From: Ruminococcaceae bacterium UBA1417
GTDB taxonomy: Bacteria; Bacillota; Clostridia; Oscillospirales; Acutalibacteraceae
DNA: 55,585 nt
NCBI GenBank assembly: GCA_002305575.1
Contig: DBPP01000012.1
Span: 25,266-80,850 of the forward strand
Direction: 5' to 3'
Shown here piece after piece: positions 50,724-55,585 of the stretch. The position numbers were made by a program, and so were the translations under genes. Position 1 is the first letter of the stretch. Each line of letters starts with the position of its first letter. The notes under the pieces are model-generated. The model was not told where the DNA came from, searched no databases, and saw only the letters and a list, made by a program, of their open reading frames with translations.

Positions 50724-51566
50724 TTGCCATACCGGACCATGGCGGATTGCCACAGCCATTCGGATTGCTCGTTTGACGGTCAAGCCCCGATGGAGCAGAT
50801 GTGCGCCCGCGCACAATCGCTCGGTCTTCTGTATTATGCCGTAACCGATCACTGTGAATGCGACCAGTACGACGGTTCCCCGCAATTTGGCGGGCGGAAG
50901 TATTATGATGTTGTCCGCCGCGCTTGGCGCGAGCTGGAGGAAAACCGGAGGCGCTTCCCGGACCTGCACCTCTTGAAAGGGGTTGAACTGGGCCAGCCGC
51001 TGCAAAATTTGCCGGCGGCGCTCGACGTGTTGGATGGCCGCGACTACGACATTGTGATCGGCTCGCTGCACAACATCGCGGGAATGCCGGATTTTTACCA
51101 CCTCGGCGGGGAGCACTTTTCACAGGATCAGCTGGACGCACTGTTCGGGCTGTATTTCGATCAGCTTCGCGAAATGTTGGACTGGGGCAAATTTGATACG
51201 CTTGCCCATATCACCTATCCGCTGCGCTATCTCTACAGACCCGGGGATACGCCCAGCTTTGAACGGTACAGCGCCATGCTCGATGTGATTTTCAAAAAAC
51301 TGATCGAGCAGGACAAGGCGTTGGAATTCAACACCTCAAGGCTTGGACGTACAGATTGCCCGATTTTGCCGGACCGCGAAGTCTTTACGCGCTATCGGGC
51401 GCTCGGCGGGCGGCGCGTCACACTCGGATCAGACGCGCATTGCCCGGAGAACGTCGCGAAGGGCATTCCTGAGGCGCTTGATCTGCTTCGAGAAATCGGC
51501 TACACGGAATACACAGTTTTTGTCGGCCGACAGCCGCAGCAGATCCCGATCGAATATATACCATAA
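50724..51566 (+). CDS. PHP-domain phosphatase, histidinol-phosphatase (HisJ) family
   Basis: The 280-residue protein is a PHP-superfamily metal-dependent phosphoesterase. The N-terminal metal motif is DCHSHSDCSFDG; further ligands lie in GVELG, IVIGSLHNI, LAHITYPLRY and TLGSDAHCPENVA. This is the pattern of HisJ-type histidinol phosphatase, the last-but-one step of histidine synthesis, though related proteins have other phosphate substrates. The start is TTG at 50724, about ten bases after GAGGGAGA; the ATG at 50739 has no site. No other his gene is in the window. An Lrp regulator and an aminotransferase follow. Confidence 0.8.
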   Translation: MPYRTMADCHSHSDCSFDGQAPMEQMCARAQSLGLLYYAVTDHCECDQYDGSPQFGGRKYYDVVRRAWRELEENRRRFPDLHLLKGVELGQPLQNLPAALDVLDGRDYDIVIGSLHNIAGMPDFYHLGGEHFSQDQLDALFGLYFDQLREMLDWGKFDTLAHITYPLRYLYRPGDTPSFERYSAMLDVIFKKLIEQDKALEFNTSRLGRTDCPILPDREVFTRYRALGGRRVTLGSDAHCPENVAKGIPEALDLLREIGYTEYTVFVGRQPQQIPIEYIP

Positions 51567-51583
51567 GGAAAGGATGTTTAGTG

Positions 51584-52084
51584 ATGGATAAAAAAATGGA
51601 AAAGCTCTTGAAGCTTCTGCAGGATAACGCGAAGCTGACGGTGCGTCAGCTTGCGGCCATGCTGGATCTCAGCGAGGAGGCCGTTGAGGCCGCCATCCGC
51701 AAGTTTGAAAAGGACGGTGTGGTGAAAGGTTACCGCGCGCTTGTCAACTGGGAGCGCACCGATGTCCATCGTGCGAGCGCGCTGATCGAGCTGCGCGTCA
51801 CGCCAAAGAAGGATTCCGGCTTTGACGCGCTTGCCGAGCGCATCAAGGCATTTCCGGAGGTGGAGAGCGTGTACCTGATGTCCGGCGGCTTTGATCTCGC
51901 GGTCATGGTCACGGCGGCAACGATGTCGGAAATCGCGATGTTTGTCGCAAAGCGTCTCGCGCCGATCGATGGCGTGCTGTCCACGGCGACGCATTTTGTT
52001 CTGACCAAGTATAAGGACGGCGGCGTGGATTTCACAGCCGAAGAGGATGAGATTGACGAGAGAGGGAGCAACCTTTGTGATTGA
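51584..52084 (+). CDS. Lrp/AsnC family transcriptional regulator
   Basis: The 166-residue protein has an N-terminal winged helix (residues 1-50, KLTVRQLAAMLDLSEEAVEA) and a C-terminal RAM ligand-binding domain (residues 65-140) containing VESVYLMSGGFDLAVMVTA. Such regulators sense amino acids. Its stop overlaps the start of an aminotransferase gene by eight bases, so it probably controls that gene or its pathway. AAGGAAAGGATG precedes the start. The codon just before ATG 51584 is GTG and could also be used. After residue 150 the tail is acidic. Confidence 0.9.
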   Translation: MDKKMEKLLKLLQDNAKLTVRQLAAMLDLSEEAVEAAIRKFEKDGVVKGYRALVNWERTDVHRASALIELRVTPKKDSGFDALAERIKAFPEVESVYLMSGGFDLAVMVTAATMSEIAMFVAKRLAPIDGVLSTATHFVLTKYKDGGVDFTAEEDEIDERGSNLCD

Positions 52085-53249
52085 TTATAACAAGTACCTG
52101 AACGAACAGGCGCGGAACATCAAGCCCTCGGGTATCCGCCGCTTTTTCGATATCGCGAACGAAATGGACGACGTGATTTCCCTGAGCATCGGTGAACCGG
52201 ATTTCCTGACACCCTGGCACATCCGGGAAGCTGGCATTACGTCGCTCGAAAAGGGCAGAACGCGCTACACCCCAAACCGCGGCCTGATGGTGCTTCGGGA
52301 AGAGATCGCCCGTTTCTACCAGAGAAAATACGGCCTGAACTATCATCCGGAGAGCGAGGTGCTCGTCACGGTGGGCGGCAGCGAGGCCATTGATATGGCG
52401 CTGCGCTGCGTCATCGGGCCGGGCGAAGAAGTGATCATCCCGGAACCCTGCTTCGTGTGCTATGACCCGCTGACCCGCATGGTTGGCGGCGTGCCGGTGT
52501 CGATCCCGACCAAAGAGGAAAACGAGTTCCGCCTGACGGCAGAGGAACTCGAAAATGCCATTACCGAAAAAACCAAGGCCATCATTTTCCCGTATCCGAA
52601 CAACCCGACCGGTGCGGTCATGCGCCGGGAGCACCTGGAAGCGCTTGCCAAGGTCATCCGCAAGCACGACCTGGTTGTCCTTTCCGATGAAATTTACAGT
52701 GAGTTGACGTATGGCGGTTGCCCGCACGTTTCCATCGCTTCGATCGATGGGATGCGCGAGCGCACCGTCGTGATCAACGGGTTCTCGAAAACCTATTCGA
52801 TGACCGGCTGGCGCATGGGCTATGCGGTTGGTCCCAAGGAACTGATTGCACCGATGACGAAGCTGCACCAGTACGCGATTATGAGCGCGCCGACGACATC
52901 GCAGTTTGCGGCGATCGAGGCGCTGCGCAATGGCGACGAGGATATTGCCGAAATGCGCGATGAATACGACATGCGCCGCCGTCTGATCGTAGACGGCCTG
53001 AACCGCCTCGGCCTGACCTGTTTCGAGCCCGAGGGCGCTTTCTATGTGTTCCCTTCCATCCGCTCTACCGGCATGACGTCGGAGGAATTCTGTGAGCGGC
53101 TGATTTATGATAAGCACGTCGCTGTGGTGCCGGGTACCGCGTTCGGCGCGTGCGGAGAAGGGCACGTACGCATTTCCTATGCGTATTCGCTCAAGCATTT
53201 GACCGAAGCGCTCAACCGTATGGAAGCGTTTCTGCAGTCGCTCTCATGA
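52077..53249 (+). CDS. PLP-dependent class I/II aminotransferase
   Basis: The 390-residue protein is a fold-type I aminotransferase of the aspartate/aromatic group. The pyridoxal-phosphate lysine is K238 in VINGFSKTYSMTGWRMGY. FPYPNNPTGAV near residue 170 and SIGEPDF near residue 35 are typical substrate and phosphate-binding motifs. The start GTG at 52077 follows GAGGGAG by nine bases and overlaps the Lrp-type gene. The pairing with an Lrp regulator is common for this clostridial aminotransferase. Amino-acid specificity is not shown by sequence. Confidence 0.92.
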   Translation: MIDYNKYLNEQARNIKPSGIRRFFDIANEMDDVISLSIGEPDFLTPWHIREAGITSLEKGRTRYTPNRGLMVLREEIARFYQRKYGLNYHPESEVLVTVGGSEAIDMALRCVIGPGEEVIIPEPCFVCYDPLTRMVGGVPVSIPTKEENEFRLTAEELENAITEKTKAIIFPYPNNPTGAVMRREHLEALAKVIRKHDLVVLSDEIYSELTYGGCPHVSIASIDGMRERTVVINGFSKTYSMTGWRMGYAVGPKELIAPMTKLHQYAIMSAPTTSQFAAIEALRNGDEDIAEMRDEYDMRRRLIVDGLNRLGLTCFEPEGAFYVFPSIRSTGMTSEEFCERLIYDKHVAVVPGTAFGACGEGHVRISYAYSLKHLTEALNRMEAFLQSLS

Positions 53250-54376
53250 ACCGAGCGGTTTTGATTCGCCAGACAACCTATGACGTAGAGGCTCTGGAAA
53301 AAGCGGTGGACCGCCTGTTTTCTGCGTTCGATTTCTATGAGCGGATCTCCCCGGGCACAGAAGTCGTGATCAAGCCGAACCTCGTAATGCGTTCGGCGCC
53401 GGAGGAAGCGATCATCACGCATCCGAACCTCGTCGCGGCAGCGGCTCTGTGTTTGCAAAAGCGCGGGGCCAGGGTGCTTGTGGCGGAGTCGGGCGGCGGT
53501 TTGTACAATCCGTCTGTGATGAAGAGCGTATTCCGCGGATGCGGGTACACCGCGGCGGCGGAAAAATACGGGTTTTCACTCTATACGGCGTGTCTTTCGC
53601 AGCCCGTGGAGTTGACGCGCGGCGTGCGCTGCGGCACGCTTTCGGTGTTGGAGCCGTTTGTGCAGCCGCGCCAGTCCCTGGTTGTCAACATGGCAAAGTT
53701 GAAAACGCACGGCATGATGGGCTATTCCGGAGCGGTCAAGAATTTGTTCGGTACAGTGCCGGGCCTGATGAAACCGGAGCTGCACTGTCGGTACCCGGAA
53801 AAGGAGCCGTTTGCGGAGATGCTGGTCGATTTATGCGACTACATTCAAGCGGATTTTTCCATCATCGATGGGATTGAGGCCATGGAGGGCGATGGCCCGA
53901 CGGGCGGACAGAAGCGCTTTGTCGGCGCATTGATCGGCGCGCAAAGCCCGTATGCGGCGGATCTCGCCGGTGCGGCGGTTATCGGGATGCAGCCTGAAGA
54001 AATCCTGATGCTGAAAAATGCCGTGGCGCGCGGCCTGTGCGACGATGCGCCGGTCACGCTCGAAGGAGATCCGCTCGAAAGCGTGCAGGTGCCGGATTTC
54101 AAGCGCGCGCGTTCGAGCGATGTGGACTTTCTCACGCGCGTGCCAAAGCCCTTGCGCCCGCTGGCCAAAAAAATCACGACGCCGTATCCGCGCATCCGCC
54201 GGAAGGATTGCGTGGGCTGCGGCAAGTGCGCCGAAAGCTGCCCGCAGCACACGATTGTGGTGCGCGACCACAAAGCACAGATCGATTACGGCCGGTGTAT
54301 CCGCTGTTTCTGCTGCCATGAGATGTGCCCGAAGCATGTCATCGATATCCGGCGCTTCTCCATCTTCAATCTGTAG
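53246..54376 (+). CDS. DUF362 protein with C-terminal 2[4Fe-4S] ferredoxin domain
   Basis: The 376-residue protein joins a DUF362 domain (residues 1-285; VVIKPNLVM near 45 and KTHGMMGYSGAVKNLFG near 155) to a bacterial ferredoxin domain at 315-370. The two four-cysteine clusters are CVGCGKCAESCP and CIRCFCCHEMCP. DUF362 proteins are poorly characterised and are usually linked to Fe-S or redox roles. The ATG overlaps the aminotransferase stop as ATGA. IspE, an MEP-pathway kinase, follows after 15 bases. It is soluble. Confidence 0.9.
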   Translation: MNRAVLIRQTTYDVEALEKAVDRLFSAFDFYERISPGTEVVIKPNLVMRSAPEEAIITHPNLVAAAALCLQKRGARVLVAESGGGLYNPSVMKSVFRGCGYTAAAEKYGFSLYTACLSQPVELTRGVRCGTLSVLEPFVQPRQSLVVNMAKLKTHGMMGYSGAVKNLFGTVPGLMKPELHCRYPEKEPFAEMLVDLCDYIQADFSIIDGIEAMEGDGPTGGQKRFVGALIGAQSPYAADLAGAAVIGMQPEEILMLKNAVARGLCDDAPVTLEGDPLESVQVPDFKRARSSDVDFLTRVPKPLRPLAKKITTPYPRIRRKDCVGCGKCAESCPQHTIVVRDHKAQIDYGRCIRCFCCHEMCPKHVIDIRRFSIFNL

Positions 54377-54391
54377 CAAGGAGGAATCGCG

Positions 54392-55276
54392 TTGCAAACG
54401 ATAGAGCTGAATGCTTACGCCAAAATCAATCTTTCTCTGGACATTGTCGGCCGACGTGAGGATGGATATCATACGGTCGATATGGTGATGCAGTCCGTCT
54501 CGTTGTGCGACCGCGTGCGCGTAACGCTGAACGACTCGGGGGAAATTCGCCTGACCTGCTCCAAACCGCATATTCCACTTGACGGGCGCAACACGGCGTA
54601 CAAAGCCGCACAGTCCTTCCTCGATGTGACCGGATTGCCGTTCGGCGTGGAGATTCATATTGAAAAGCATATCCCGGATCAGGCTGGTCTCGGCGGCGGA
54701 AGCGCGGACGCAGCGGCGGTGTTGCGTGCGATGAACCGCCTGTGTGCGGAGGTTCTGGGTGAGGAACCGCTCAATACCGCCGAGCTGCTGTATCTCGGGA
54801 TGCGCATCGGCGCAGATGTGCCGTTCTGCGTGCAAAATGGTACGCGGCGTTGTGGGGGCATCGGGGAAATTATGGTGCCGCTCGCACCGATGCAGTCGTG
54901 CACGCTGGTCATTGCGAAGCCGAGCCTGCGCATCAGTACGCCGGAGGCGTACAGAATGGTGGACCGGGTGCCGGATTCGGGCGTGCGGTATACACAGGAT
55001 GTGACGCGCGCGCTGGAACGGCGGGATCTGCAAGCGGTGGTGCACTGCCTGGGCAACCGGTTTGAGGACGCCATGCAACATCCTCAGGTGCTGGATCTCA
55101 AGCTGCGGATGCGCAGGAATGGCGCCCTGAACGCTCTGATGACCGGCAGCGGCTCGGCCGTGTTCGGCATTTTCGATGACGAAGCTGCTGCGGGCAAGGC
55201 GATGGAAGCGCTGGAACCCATTTGCGAAGCAGTCTACCTTGCACATCCCGTTTCGGCTTCGGAAACGGGATTCTGA
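54392..55276 (+). CDS. ispE: 4-diphosphocytidyl-2-C-methyl-D-erythritol kinase
   Basis: The 294-residue product is IspE, the GHMP kinase that phosphorylates CDP-ME in the MEP pathway of isoprenoid synthesis. The opening LNAYAKINLSLDIVGRREDG, the ATP-binding DQAGLGGGSADAAAVLRAM near residue 90 and IGADVPFC near 138 are diagnostic, and the C-terminal motif MTGSGSAVFG is present. The start is TTG at 54392, eight bases after AAGGAGG. IspH (this window, 23202) belongs to the same pathway. It is the last protein gene before the tRNA pair. Confidence 0.95.
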   Translation: MQTIELNAYAKINLSLDIVGRREDGYHTVDMVMQSVSLCDRVRVTLNDSGEIRLTCSKPHIPLDGRNTAYKAAQSFLDVTGLPFGVEIHIEKHIPDQAGLGGGSADAAAVLRAMNRLCAEVLGEEPLNTAELLYLGMRIGADVPFCVQNGTRRCGGIGEIMVPLAPMQSCTLVIAKPSLRISTPEAYRMVDRVPDSGVRYTQDVTRALERRDLQAVVHCLGNRFEDAMQHPQVLDLKLRMRRNGALNALMTGSGSAVFGIFDDEAAAGKAMEALEPICEAVYLAHPVSASETGF

Positions 55277-55335
55277 GCGCTCCGGTGTCCGAATGTCCCC
55301 AATATTTCTTTTTTAAACTTTTTTTGCAAAAGGGA

Positions 55336-55363
55336 TTGACTTCTGCAAAAAATCTGCTATAAT
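55336..55363 (+). promoter_or_regulatory. Promoter of the tRNA genes
   Basis: TTGACT (55336-55341) and perfect TATAAT (55358-55363) are 16 bases apart, about 35 bases before the tRNA-Gln gene. Confidence 0.75.
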
Positions 55364-55403
55364 AGTCTACGTTGCCCGGAAGACACCGGGAAACACGACA
55401 TAT

Positions 55404-55477
55404 AGCGGTATTGTGTAATGGTAGCACAGCAGACTCTGACTCTGTTTGTCTGGGTTCAAATCCTGGTACCGCTGCCA
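55404..55477 (+). tRNA. tRNA-Gln (anticodon CTG)
   Basis: The 74-base sequence folds as a cloverleaf: acceptor AGCGGTA/TACCGCT, anticodon stem GCAGA/TCTGT with loop CTCTGAC (anticodon CTG), T-loop TTCAAAT and an encoded CCA end after G74. It reads CAG codons. Confidence 0.93.
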
Positions 55478-55479
55478 AA

Positions 55480-55501
55480 TGGCTCCGAGTAATCGGAGCC
55501 A
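55480..55501 (+). other. Perfect hairpin between the two tRNA genes
   Basis: TGGCTCCGA-gtaa-TCGGAGCCA is a nine-base perfect stem with a tetraloop and no T-run. It is probably a processing signal or partial terminator between co-transcribed tRNAs. Confidence 0.6.
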
Positions 55502-55507
55502 AACTAT

Positions 55508-55584
<77 letters not shown>

Positions 55585-55585
55585 A

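Noticed and set aside
52032..55246. Long minus-strand open frames opposite the aminotransferase and ispE
   Set aside because: Both mirror well-identified plus-strand genes and contain no motif.

Overview
The window looks like a chromosome segment of an anaerobic, moderately GC-rich Gram-positive of the class Clostridia, most likely an Oscillospiraceae/Ruminococcaceae-type gut bacterium. The pointers are the order cmk - plsC - ispH fused to ribosomal protein S1, an LplB/YtcP-type sugar ABC transporter with a two-transmembrane AraC-family regulator, a DUF5685 gene beside a J-domain gene, an oxygen-scavenging flavodiiron protein fused to a rubredoxin, strong AGGAGG-like ribosome binding sites and sigma-A promoters. 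The assignment is inference; no rRNA gene is present.

Layout. 1-7885: the end of a cell-surface polysaccharide operon (sugar-nucleotide 2-epimerase, LicD phosphotransferase, IspD/TarI-type cytidylyltransferase, SDR epimerase, glycosyltransferase 4, Wzy-like polymerase with a repetitive insert, Wzx-like flippase), closed by a terminator. 8131-13716: uvrB - GNAT acetyltransferase - uvrA. 13882-15980: DUF5685 protein, J-domain protein with a cysteine-rich tail, small membrane protein. 16072-19348 (minus): MoxR ATPase - DUF58 - DUF4129-like membrane protein. 19750-25127: RpiR-type regulator, HI0933/BaiN-like flavoprotein, cmk, plsC and the IspH-S1 fusion. 25249-27590: secD-secF. 27722-28322 (minus): a decayed DUF4037 gene and a small XRE regulator. 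28585-32904: flavodiiron fusion protein, methyltransferase, ThuA-like protein and a cytoplasmic ricin-type lectin with a histone-like tail. 33288-37318: CtpE-like P-type ATPase, about 690 bases with no convincing gene, and a DUF3737 protein.

37433-48505 is the most distinctive metabolic locus. A membrane-bound AraC regulator faces an LplB-YtcP-lipoprotein sugar importer, followed by a GH28-like beta-helix enzyme without export signal, a DUF4127 protein, N-acetylmannosamine-6-phosphate epimerase and a ROK kinase. The last four overlap or nearly touch, and together they suggest import and cytoplasmic breakdown of a glycan that yields N-acetylmannosamine. The DUF4127 protein is the unexplained member.

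48568-55584: DUF378 membrane protein, ACT-domain and PFL (DUF711) proteins (minus), then a plus-strand run of a PHP-type phosphatase, an Lrp/AsnC regulator, an aminotransferase, a DUF362-ferredoxin protein and ispE, ending with tRNA-Gln(CUG) and tRNA-Pro(CGG). Coding density is high. Many genes overlap by ATGA, and convergent pairs are separated by strong bidirectional hairpins. I saw no CRISPR array, insertion sequence, prophage or rRNA.
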